A stretch of DNA of 17,961 nt from CALIKW01 sp038998005 (GCA_038998005.1 JAVZIY010000005.1:1-17961); one strand, 5' to 3'. Shown: positions 1 to 6,188, counted from the stretch's first letter. Numbers and translations are program-made. The notes: generated by a model from the letters alone, not told the origin.

Positions 1-472
1 CTCTGAACCAAACTCTTAAAGTTATATCATATCTTCCACCAGAAGAATCAGCTCTTTCAAAAACTACTGATGGGTCATCTAATCCAAGCTTGCCAATTTC
101 TTGTATATTTGAGGAAAAAGGGACCCAGCCAAAATTCGGTGCAACATTAGAAATTTTTGATGAAATGGTAAATAATAAAGAATTGTTTTCTTCACTTACA
201 TCGTTAAATTGTTTTAAAATCCATATTCCATCCAAATCTATGGAAAAAGTCTGCTCCCCACCAAAATTTGCAACATATTCTATCCTCCTTCCTATAGAAT
301 TCGGGTTTTTTGGATCAAAATATTTGAAAGCCCTTTCCACCAAAGCAGTGTCTTGTCTTTTTTGTATTAATGGCATACCCCAAAAATATGCGGCTGAAAA
401 AAGAGTTAGAGCAATAATAACAATTATTATAGCAGAAATTATATCAACTTGAGCTTTTTTCATCTCCATCAT
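1..472 (-). CDS. Pilin/archaellin-like membrane protein, C-terminus cut by window edge
   Basis: The frame is open for 157 codons and runs off the left edge, so the C-terminus is missing. The protein begins MMEMKKAQVDIISAI: a short basic stretch, then a hydrophobic helix of about 22 residues (roughly 11-33), then 'WGMPLIQKRQD' and a mostly beta-type soluble region. A basic N-terminus leading straight into one hydrophobic helix is typical of archaeal type IV pilin/archaellin-like and other single-pass surface proteins. No clear prepilin peptidase site is visible, so it may be a plain anchor. The first ATG overlaps the TGA of the upstream gene (ATGA), which favours this start through translational coupling; a second candidate is the ATG at 463. 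The exact function is not known. The soluble domain probably faces outside the cell. Confidence 0.75.
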   Translation of the reverse strand, partial: MMEMKKAQVDIISAIIIVIIALTLFSAAYFWGMPLIQKRQDTALVERAFKYFDPKNPNSIGRRIEYVANFGGEQTFSIDLDGIWILKQFNDVSEENNSLLFTISSKISNVAPNFGWVPFSSNIQEIGKLGLDDPSVVFERADSSGGRYDITLRVWFR

Positions 473-981
473 ACTTCAATTGGTTTTTTCTCTAAAGGTT
501 TTGGTAGTAGTGGCTTTGATGGCAAAGCTTTTGGCATTGAAATGGGTGCTGGTGGTAAAGAAGGCTTCTTAAACTTTTCTTTTATCTCTTCTAATACAGA
601 AATAACTTCACTATTGCTTTCTACTAACTTCTTATTCCCTTCTATTAGCTGATCTAGCTTTTCAACCAAGGGCTTAAAGGCTTCACTTGGAATGGCTGCT
701 TCTGTAGCAGAAGCTTTTATGTAAGAAAGTAATTCATTCAAATTTGAAATAAGTTCCTCCAACCTTCCAGGAAGCTTAGAGATTTCTATTCTCAAGGCAT
801 CATTTGCTTTTGCCAATTCATCAACAAGTTGCTGATTCATCCTGATAATATCGACTATTTCTCTCAAGAATTCCCTTGCATCAACTCCTGTTGTTGATTC
901 TAATTTTTCAAGTCTTTTTTCAAGTCTCCTTATAGGAGAGAGTGGAACTAATTCATATTCTTCTTCAGTTTCTCTTACCAT
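469..981 (-). CDS. Coiled-coil protein with Pro-rich tail, unknown function
   Basis: This 170-residue protein is soluble and has no signal or membrane segment. Residues about 16-30 (PIRRLEKRLEKLE) and about 40-135 are rich in Leu/Ile/Glu/Lys with heptad-like spacing, so it is probably a helical or coiled-coil oligomer. The last 35 residues are rich in Pro, Lys and Leu and probably disordered. It ends in a TGA that overlaps the start of the pilin-like gene, so the two are co-translated; this suggests, without proving, a cytoplasmic partner or assembly factor for that surface protein. An AT-rich TATA-like stretch (TTAAATATTAA) lies about 20 nt upstream of the ATG, so the mRNA may be nearly leaderless. 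I do not recognise the family. Confidence 0.8.
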   Translation of the reverse strand: MVRETEEEYELVPLSPIRRLEKRLEKLESTTGVDAREFLREIVDIIRMNQQLVDELAKANDALRIEISKLPGRLEELISNLNELLSYIKASATEAAIPSEAFKPLVEKLDQLIEGNKKLVESNSEVISVLEEIKEKFKKPSLPPAPISMPKALPSKPLLPKPLEKKPIEV

Positions 982-1027
982 TTTTCCACTATTAATATTT
1001 AAGAAAAAGTAAATAAAAAGTTTGTTT

Positions 1028-1729
1028 TTATTTGGAAATAGAAAATTCTGAAATGAAAGAAACTCTTGCTACTGGAATTTCATAGAGTCTCCATAAAGGA
1101 TAACCTTTAGAATCTTTTTTCTCTCTATTTGGGTATCCATCATAAGCAATCAAATGCTCTACTCTTATTTTCTCAGGAAAATTTATTTTAACATCTTCTA
1201 AGCCCAAATTTTTCAAAATTTTTCTTTCAAGAATTTTTTCCGGGCAATCTCTTGAGAAACCAGATCCAGCACTATTTGCTATAAGTGGCATAAAAACCAA
1301 CACATTCTCATCTTTTAAAATTTCTGCCTTGTAAATGACTATAACTTTTCTGTTTGGATATAAATCAATATAAGGCATTTCTTTTTCCTTCATTTTAATT
1401 CTCAGCCTTTTACCAAGAAACCTTTTTACCTCATATAAATCTAATTCCAAATTTTCCTCTACCTTTCTCTTTACATCATCTAATGGTATTTTTATCGGTT
1501 TTGGCCTGGACAATTCAAAAAATCTCCTTACTTTTTTAGACATTCTTACTCTTGGATTGGGATAAGAATTAGGAAATTCAGACTTATAAAACTCATAAAA
1601 ATCAGGATAAAAATGGCCAAATGCTCTATATATTTTCTCTTCCTTAGACCGTGTTGTAATTCTAATCATTTCTTCCCAAGTAACATCAGAACCAGCAAAT
1701 GACTTTTGCTTTTGATAAGTTTGGGCCAT
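1028..1729 (-). CDS. Conserved-looking hypothetical protein, 233 aa
   Basis: I do not recognise this protein. It is soluble and basic, with no signal peptide, membrane segment or cysteine cluster. The N-terminal 100 residues are rich in charged and aromatic residues (for example FGHFYPDFYEFYKSEFPN). Residues about 120-175 look like beta strands ('KVIVIYKAEIL', 'VLVFMPLIANSAGSGF'). The C-terminus has another alpha/beta stretch ending in 'YEIPVARVSFISEF'. The start codon follows an AT-rich promoter-like stretch just downstream of the EF-2 stop. It may be transcribed alone or with the next two genes (46-nt gap). Base composition matches its neighbours, and nothing points to recent transfer. Confidence 0.75.
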   Translation of the reverse strand: MAQTYQKQKSFAGSDVTWEEMIRITTRSKEEKIYRAFGHFYPDFYEFYKSEFPNSYPNPRVRMSKKVRRFFELSRPKPIKIPLDDVKRKVEENLELDLYEVKRFLGKRLRIKMKEKEMPYIDLYPNRKVIVIYKAEILKDENVLVFMPLIANSAGSGFSRDCPEKILERKILKNLGLEDVKINFPEKIRVEHLIAYDGYPNREKKDSKGYPLWRLYEIPVARVSFISEFSISK

Positions 1730-1784
1730 AAAAAATTAATAATAAAATTAAACTTTTATTTTTAGCGTCAAGAATATTTTTTAT

Positions 1785-4022
1785 CTATTCAGGTCTTGGT
1801 ATCTCTTCAGGTAAGCCTTTTCTCTTCCTTATACTTTTTATAGTTTCTTCTTTAAGCTCTTCAGGTATTTTTTCAAAAACAGTTTCTATTAAGCTATAAA
1901 ATCCTCTTCCAGAAGTTGCTGATTTTAAGCTAGTATCAAAACCAAAAATGTTTGATACTGGTATTTTTGCATGAATCATACTCGCTCCTCTTTCCTCTTT
2001 GATTTCAAGAATTTGTCCTCTTCTATTTTCAACTTCCCTTATAACTTCACCCATAAGTTCGGTTGGGACATCTACTCTAATTATTTGTTTTGGCTCCAAA
2101 AGAGTGGCATTTGCTCTAAGCATTGCCTGCCTTATTGCATATCTTACTGCAGGCATTATTTGGCCTGGACCTCTATGGACAGGATCTTCATGTAGCTCTG
2201 CATCAACAAGCTTAACCTTAACTTTCATACAAGGTTCTCTTGCTAATGGTCCATCTTCCATAACTTCCATGAAAGCATCCCTAACCATTTCTATTACTTC
2301 ATTCATGAATTGTATACCCTTAGTCAAATCTATGAAAACACTTTTATTATGAATAACAGCAACATTTTTAGCTTCATCATATTCCATACCATGTTTAGAA
2401 AGCTTCTTGAAAAGTTCTAAGTCCCTTCCCCTTACTACAGTTGAGCTTGGAATTTCGCCTTCAACCATAGCTTTGTAAACACCTTCCTCCAAGGGCTCAA
2501 CAGAAATATAAAACTTATTGTGCTTATTTGGACTTTTTCCTTCTACTGTTGGTGATTTCTCAAATATTGTTTCCCTGTAAACGACAATGGGCTTGCTCAT
2601 TATAACATCTATTCCCATCTCTTTCAGCTTATTCTCAACCTTTGCTTCTAAATGAAGCTCACCCAAACCTGAAACAAGATATTCACCTGTTTCCTGATTT
2701 ATCTTAACTTGCAAAACTGCATCTTCCTTACCAATTTTTTTAAGAGCTTCAACAAGCTTAGGTAATTCCATAGAATTCTTTGGTTCTATTGATTTTGTTA
2801 CCACTGGCTCGAACAAATGCTTTATTTCTTCAAAAGGCTCTATTATGTTATCTGGCTCACAAATCGTTTCTCCTGTAAAAGCTTCTGGAATTCCAACTAT
2901 GGCTGCAATATTTCCTGCAGTAACTTCTTCAACAGGAATTCTTAAAATCCCTTTGTAAACAGCAACCTGCTGGATCTTTTCCCTTTTTCTACAGCCAATT
3001 AAATAAACATCCTTTCCTTTAAAAATTTTTCCAGAAAAAATTCTAGTTGTAGCTACAAAACCTACATGAGGGTCAGGAACAACTTTTGTAACTATAGCTG
3101 CAAGTCTTCCATTTGGGTCACAAACCATCATTTGTTTTCCTATTTCTGATTCTAAATTACCTTTCCAAATTTTTTGTAGCCTATACTTTTGAGCCTCTAA
3201 AGGATTGGGTAAGTGCTTTATTATCATATCTAAAATAACTTGATGCAAAGGAGCCTTTTTTGCTAACTCATCTTCCTTTCCTTGAAGGGTTAACTCTATA
3301 ATATCTTTAAAGGTTATTCCAGTTTTTTTCATGTACGGAATAGAAATTGCCCATCTTTTTGTTGCTGAGCCAAAGGCCACGCTACCGTCTGCAACGCTCA
3401 CTAACCATTTATCCTTAAATTCAGCAGGGGCATACTTTTGAATTAAAATATTTACGTCTTTAATAATTTCTTCAAATCTTCTTTGCATATCTTCTGGTGA
3501 TAGTTTTAACTCTTTTATTAGCCTGTCAGTCTTGTTTATGAATAAAACTGGCTTAACATATTCTCTTAAAGCTTGTCTGAAAACTGTTTCTGTTTGTGGC
3601 ATTATTCCCTCTACTGCACAAACTAAAACTATTGTACCATCAACAGCACGCATAGCTCTGGTTACGTCACCGCCAAATTGTCGGGACTAAAGCCTATCGA
3701 CATGGCCAGGGGTTAATCGTCAATTGGGAACTACCCAATTGATATCGACAAGATTTATTAAATAGTCTTCTCCCCCATATTCGTGTACCATAGAAACATT
3801 TGCCCCATAGATTGTTAATTGTCTTCTTCTTTCTTGTTCATCAAACCAGGTGTACATTACTTTGCCTGCCATTTCTTCAGCGAGCATACGAGCTCCTGCC
3901 ATCAAATTATCAGTGAGTGCTGTTTTCCCATGGTGTACATGACTGGAAGTAGCAACATTTCTGATTCTTCTTACGTCTTTCATTACTTCTATGATCCTTT
4001 CCTTCATTTCTTCCTTTGGCAA
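1785..4022 (-). CDS. fusA: Elongation factor 2 (aEF-2), interrupted by two putative mini-introns
   Basis: This is the GTPase that translocates tRNA and mRNA on the ribosome. Read through, the frame is continuous over 746 codons but has a TGA (3722-3720) and a TAG (3689-3687), each inside a short insert. Joining 4022-3744, 3713-3696 and 3677-1785 gives 729 residues, the normal archaeal EF-2 size. In spliced numbering: P-loop about 23-34, switch I about 64-78, G3 TPGH 94-97 followed by VDFGGDVTRAMRAVDG, G4 NKTD 147-150, 'SVADGSVAFGSA' as G5, then domains II-V, with 'DPVHRGPGQ' carrying the diphthamide His at residue 600. As I recall, the Pyrococcus horikoshii EF-2 diphthamide residue is also His600. 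Domains II-V look normal and under selection, so this is unlikely to be a dead gene. The start is TTG behind a strong ribosome site. Read without splicing, translation stops after 100 residues. The alternatives are an assembly error or a pseudogene with another copy elsewhere. Confidence 0.93.
3678..3695 (-). other. Putative 18-nt BHB-type mRNA intron 2 in EF-2
   Basis: The insert lies between the GAT of HVD and the TTT of FGG. It is in frame but contains TAG. Upstream GTCG (3701-3698) pairs with CGAC (3683-3680), and the pair T3702-A3679 can extend this. On the 5' side it is followed by a 3-nt bulge AT^A (3697-3695). Outside it, GCCA (3706-3703) pairs with TGGC (3675-3672), leaving an A/T bulge at the 3' junction. 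The inner helix is only GG/CC with a 7-nt loop. Cutting after AT in the first bulge and after AA at 3678 joins GTCGAT to TTTGGC, giving VDFGG. The central helix is 4-5 bp, so this is a near-canonical bulge-helix-bulge rather than a perfect one. Confidence 0.65.
3714..3743 (-). other. Putative 30-nt BHB-type mRNA intron 1 in EF-2
   Basis: The insert lies between the GAT of LVD and the ACC of TPGH. It is in frame but contains TGA. Exon bases GTCG (3749-3746) pair with CGAT (3719-3716), three Watson-Crick pairs plus G-U. The 5' bulge is AT^A (3745-3743) and the 3' bulge TA^A (3715-3713), each cut after its second base. The inner stem is a perfect 9-bp hairpin, TCAATTGGG/CCCAATTGA, with a 5-nt loop. 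No outer helix is evident, so this fits the relaxed form lacking the outer stem. Excision gives GTC GAT ACC CCT GGC CAT, coding VDTPGH as expected. Confidence 0.7.
3744..4022 (-). CDS. fusA: EF-2 exon 1: P-loop and switch I segment, divergent residues
   Basis: These are the first 93 residues of the EF-2 gene described above. The P-loop reads SHVHHGKTAL, where EF-2 proteins normally have AHIDHGKTTL or AHVDHGKTTL, so the P-loop Asp is His (residue 30) and the second Thr is Ala. 'AGAG' is 'AGAR' (residue 45). Switch I reads RRRQLTIYGANVSM, where ARGITI is usual, so Gly-Ile is Gln-Leu (68-69) while the Mg-binding Thr70 is kept. GKT (32-34) is intact. From 'ANVSMVHEYGGEDYLINLVD' on it looks normal. 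With the frame kept over all 93 codons and a strong ribosome site, lineage-specific divergence seems likelier than decay, though I have no alignment. Translated without splicing, this segment plus seven intron codons gives a 100-residue peptide ending in TGA. Confidence 0.85.
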
Positions 4023-4027
4023 TTATT

Positions 4028-4036
4028 CACCTCCTT
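4028..4036 (-). promoter_or_regulatory. Strong Shine-Dalgarno site deciding the TTG start of EF-2
   Basis: AAGGAGGTG lies five bases upstream of the TTG at 4022. No in-frame ATG lies nearby upstream, and the next ATG (residue 6) is too far from this site. This makes the TTG the most credible initiator. It is one of the longest anti-16S matches in the window. Confidence 0.8.
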
Positions 4037-4069
4037 GCTTTATGTTAAATTAGGATTTATATACCAAAC

Positions 4070-4077
4070 TTTATAAA
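4070..4077 (-). promoter_or_regulatory. TATA box for EF-2
   Basis: TTTATAAA on the minus strand is centred about 51 nt upstream of the TTG start. With the usual archaeal spacing of about 25-27 nt, transcription would begin near 4047, giving a leader of about 25 nt that contains the ribosome site. A second TATA-like run (TATATAAA, 4063-4056) is closer, but would start transcripts inside the ribosome site. Confidence 0.5.
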
Positions 4078-4158
4078 TACCATTCCCTTGAATTTAAAAT
4101 GTCCCATTTTTCATATATAGATTTTTTATTATAAACCTTTTTCATATACAAATAGTAA

Positions 4159-4185
4159 TTTAAGTAAAATCTTTTTTTACTTAAA
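4159..4185. repeat. Perfect 11-bp inverted repeat, 5-nt loop
   Basis: On the plus strand, TTTAAGTAAAA (4159-4169) is followed by a 5-nt loop and its exact complement (4175-4185). It lies in the 302-base gene-free spacer between rps7 and EF-2 (4023-4324). It could be a transcript-end or processing hairpin for the rps7 operon. Apart from this, the second hairpin at 4288-4326 and the EF-2 promoter, I see only AT-rich sequence and a doubtful 24-codon frame in this spacer. Confidence 0.6.
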
Positions 4186-4287
4186 GTTTAAATTTAGCTT
4201 CTCTAATTGATAGTTGCGTTTTTAAATCCCGATAAATTTTTTAATTCTGATTTTAAGTTTTCCCATAAAACAGTCATTTTTATCCAC

Positions 4288-4326
4288 AAATTAAAGATTT
4301 AAAATTAATTTTTAAATCTTTAATTT
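4288..4326. repeat. Perfect 17-bp inverted repeat overlapping the rps7 stop
   Basis: Bases 4288-4304 and 4310-4326 are exact reverse complements over 17 bp (16 of them A/T), with a 5-nt loop. The outer end overlaps the rps7 TAA (4327-4325). In the operon mRNA this would form a long 3' hairpin straight after the last gene. A transcript-end, stability or pausing element is the natural reading. Archaeal termination usually depends on U-tracts rather than hairpins, so the role is uncertain. Confidence 0.65.
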
Positions 4327-4927
4327 ACCTTGCCCCTTCTGCTTCCCTTTCTATTCTTTCCTTTTCCCTTATAGCCTCACTTTTAGAAGCATCATTATTA
4401 TAAGCGGCAATTATTTCATCAACCAAAGCATCAACTATATTTTCCTTTTTTCCAAAAGCCTTCCTGTAAGCAGCTTGAACTATATTTTTAATAGCTATAT
4501 CAACTCTCCTTTGTGGACTCGTAACAACAGCTCTTCTAACAATTATACCTCCAAGCTGATAAGAAGTTATCTCTTCTCTCAAAGCAGCATTTTCTATTGC
4601 TCTTACTAAAACTTCAATAGGATTTTTCTTTGTTATTTCCTCTATCTTCTCAAAAGCTTTTCTAACAATTTTATATTGAATAGAAGTTTTACCAACACAT
4701 CTTCCTGAGCTAATAACATGCTTTCTTCCTCTATGCCCAGGAACCATAAGTTTATTCATTAATCTTTCAACAATATTCATCTTAGATTTGTAAAATTGTT
4801 GCTTAGCATACCTTCCTTCAGACCTTGGTAAAATTCTGGGTTCTAAATTTATATATCTAACTAACCCAGGATCTTTTACTTCAATTCCTTTCGTATCCCA
4901 TTTTCCAAAAATTTTCATTTCTATCAT
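4325..4927 (-). CDS. rps7: 30S ribosomal protein S7 (uS7)
   Basis: uS7 organises the head of the small ribosomal subunit by binding 16S rRNA. The N-terminus has the archaeal pattern (KIFGKWD, then DPGLVRYINL). The core shows 'NIVERLMNKLM', 'GRKHVISSGR', 'KKNPIEVLVRAIENAA', 'GGIIVRRAVVTSPQRRVD' and a basic C-terminal helix. At 200 residues it is a normal archaeal length. The start MIEMKIFGKW aligns with family N-termini better than the internal Met, and its ATG overlaps the TGA of the small membrane-protein gene upstream (ATGA), implying coupled translation. The C-terminal tail (KSEAIREKERIEREAEGAR) is a charged helix. It is the last gene of the rpoH-rps7 operon and is followed at once by a long hairpin. 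Confidence 0.97.
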   Translation of the reverse strand: MIEMKIFGKWDTKGIEVKDPGLVRYINLEPRILPRSEGRYAKQQFYKSKMNIVERLMNKLMVPGHRGRKHVISSGRCVGKTSIQYKIVRKAFEKIEEITKKNPIEVLVRAIENAALREEITSYQLGGIIVRRAVVTSPQRRVDIAIKNIVQAAYRKAFGKKENIVDALVDEIIAAYNNDASKSEAIREKERIEREAEGAR

Positions 4928-5067
4928 TTTTTCGCCTTATTATAAATCCAAATTATGAAACATGATAAAAGATAAGAAAATATGATAACAATTAAAAAGA
5001 GAGGGAGGAAAATTACAACCTTCTTCCAATCAGCTTTCAAAAATTCTTTAGCTATTTTTAATTTCAT
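4924..5067 (-). CDS. Small single-pass membrane protein, 47 aa
   Basis: This short gene fills the gap between rps12 and rps7. It encodes MKLKIAKEFLKADWKKV, then a hydrophobic helix of about 24 residues (VIFLPLFLIVIIFSYLLSCF and on), then a short basic end (IYNKAKK). The N-terminal third is basic and amphipathic and would sit inside the cell by the positive-inside rule. The ATG lies 5 nt after the rps12 stop, and its TGA overlaps the rps7 ATG by ATGA, so it fits the tight operon packing seen around it. Function unknown; it could be a membrane-associated partner of nascent ribosomes or simply an inserted small gene. It is short enough that most gene callers would skip it. Confidence 0.72.
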   Translation of the reverse strand: MKLKIAKEFLKADWKKVVIFLPLFLIVIIFSYLLSCFIIWIYNKAKK

Positions 5068-5072
5068 CTAAA

Positions 5073-5495
5073 TCATCTTGTTGGTTTTTGCTTTTTTCCA
5101 GAAAGAATTTCACTCAAAGCCACGCCATTAACAGCAACAACTTTATACTTAATACCCCACATACTCCCTTTTGGTCCACCTTGCGAACCTCCTATAGATT
5201 CTATTGTGACTTCATCATGCTCATTTATTATATCTAAAGCACCCTCTCCAGGAACATGGGCAGTAACTTGAGCGTTGTTTTTGAGCAATTGAACTCTCAC
5301 AGCTTTTATTAAACCTGAAGCTGGCTTTCTTTGCTCAACAAACCTTTTATCTATAACTATTCCTCTTGCTTGCGGAGCTCCTTCTAATGGGTCCTTCTTC
5401 CATAATTGAAGCATTCTTCTCTTATAATCAACCTTTTTCCATCTAAACTTTTTTCTCCTTTTTTTCAATTTTCTTGCTGCAAACTCTCCTGCCAT
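5073..5495 (-). CDS. rps12: 30S ribosomal protein S12 (uS12)
   Basis: uS12 sits at the decoding centre of the small subunit. The family is clear from 'KKFRWKKVDYKRRMLQL', 'DPLEGAPQARGIV', 'KAVRVQLLKN', 'VPGEGALDIINEHDEV' and 'GGSQGGPKGSMWGIKYKVV'. At 140 residues it has normal archaeal length. The decoding loop, usually PNS followed by a basic residue, reads KPASGLIKAV: Asn is Ala and the residue before Lys is Ile rather than Arg. The ribosome site AAGGTGA overlaps the nusA stop just upstream, supporting the chosen ATG. The gene is co-transcribed with the RNA polymerase genes. Confidence 0.97.
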   Translation of the reverse strand: MAGEFAARKLKKRRKKFRWKKVDYKRRMLQLWKKDPLEGAPQARGIVIDKRFVEQRKPASGLIKAVRVQLLKNNAQVTAHVPGEGALDIINEHDEVTIESIGGSQGGPKGSMWGIKYKVVAVNGVALSEILSGKKQKPTR

Positions 5496-5499
5496 ATTT

Positions 5500-5922
5500 T
5501 CACCTTATTATTAAATCATTAACCTTATGATTTCTTTCAAGTATTTCTTTGAATATCTTTAATCTTTTTCCCTCCCTTCCTATTATCATAGATTTGAACT
5601 TCTTTTCTACTCTTACCTCAACTATAACCTTATCATTTTCCCCTTTTATTCTAACTTCCTCGGCTTTTTGAATCAAATTTTTTACAAAAGTGCTTAAATT
5701 TTTTGAAAACTCAAAGACTTTAATATTTCTACCTATTATCTTTTCTGCATTTTTTATACTACTTCCATTCTTTCCTATAGCAATTCCCATCTTTCCTTCA
5801 TCAACTACAAAATAAACGGTGTTAGTATCATAATCTATCAAACAATCTTTTACAGTTGTATTTGTAAGATTTTCAAAAAGTGCTATTATTCGTATTGTCT
5901 CTGTGTCAAATGTAACTACCAT
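5500..5922 (-). CDS. nusA: NusA-like KH-domain transcription factor
   Basis: Archaeal NusA consists only of the two KH RNA-binding domains of bacterial NusA and is found in this operon position in many archaea. KH1 has the loop 'GIAIGKNGSSIKNAEKIIG' (about 46-64) and KH2 'KSMIIGREGKRLKIFKEIL' (about 110-128), each with the GxxG signature (GKNG, GREG). At 140 residues it matches the family. It probably binds nascent RNA, influencing elongation or termination, though its exact archaeal role is not settled. It starts two bases after the rpl30e stop and ends four bases before rps12. Confidence 0.93.
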   Translation of the reverse strand: MVVTFDTETIRIIALFENLTNTTVKDCLIDYDTNTVYFVVDEGKMGIAIGKNGSSIKNAEKIIGRNIKVFEFSKNLSTFVKNLIQKAEEVRIKGENDKVIVEVRVEKKFKSMIIGREGKRLKIFKEILERNHKVNDLIIR

Positions 5923-5924
5923 AC

Positions 5925-6188
5925 CTATCCTTTAATTACCAGAGTTGAAATTGGGAATGGTTTTCCACAAATAACACCAAGTTCTTTGCTGCTCCCTTCA
6001 AAGACAATTACTTCTAAATCAAAAATCTTGGCATTATGCTCTATCTCCTTTCTCATATTCTCTGGAACGTTTTTTGCCATTACAACCAATTTTGGTTTAT
6101 TTGATTTAATAAAATCTATTGACTCTCTATATCCTATTATTACTCTATTCTCTTTTAAAGCCATCTGAATCTCCTTTATCAAATCCAT
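5925..6188 (-). CDS. rpl30e: 50S ribosomal protein L30e (eL30)
   Basis: A small alpha-beta-alpha protein of the large subunit, specific to archaea and eukaryotes. The N-terminal helix (DLIKEIQMALKENRVIIGY), the strand-helix pair 'KPKLVVMAKNVPENMRKEI' and 'SSKELGVICGKPFPISTLVI' follow the family pattern. I chose the ATG at 6188 (87 residues); the frame can also start at a GTG at 6197, adding three residues, but the ATG product matches family N-termini and has an AAGTGA run upstream. It is slightly shorter than most family members. It lies between rpoA2 and nusA, its usual archaeal place. Confidence 0.93.
   Translation of the reverse strand: MDLIKEIQMALKENRVIIGYRESIDFIKSNKPKLVVMAKNVPENMRKEIEHNAKIFDLEVIVFEGSSKELGVICGKPFPISTLVIKG

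Noticed and set aside
90..652. Plus-strand open frames at 90-452 and 449-652
   Set aside because: They are antisense to the pilin-like and coiled-coil genes, which have better starts, an ATGA junction and protein-like composition.
3687..3722. Stop-codon readthrough, selenocysteine (TGA) or pyrrolysine (TAG) in EF-2
   Set aside because: Reading through would insert 10 and 6 residues between the G3 Asp and TPGH and before FGGD, which would destroy the GTPase switch II. No selenocysteine-type element was recognised, and two different stops would need two mechanisms.
3678..3743. Programmed ribosomal bypassing (hop over a hairpin) to explain the EF-2 gap
   Set aside because: A GAT take-off codon has a GAT in the first insert to land on, but the next codon there would be TAA; in the second insert landing on GAC puts the ribosome in the wrong frame. 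Excision fits both sites, bypassing fits neither.
1785..4022. EF-2 as a decayed pseudogene
   Set aside because: Apart from the two exactly bounded in-frame inserts, 729 codons are intact with conserved domains II-V, G4 and diphthamide loop, a promoter and a strong ribosome site. Not fully excluded without the rest of the genome.
4203..4277. 24-codon minus-strand frame (MTVLWENLKSEL...) in the spacer after rps7
   Set aside because: Very short, no convincing ribosome site and no recognisable pattern. Treated as chance in AT-rich sequence.
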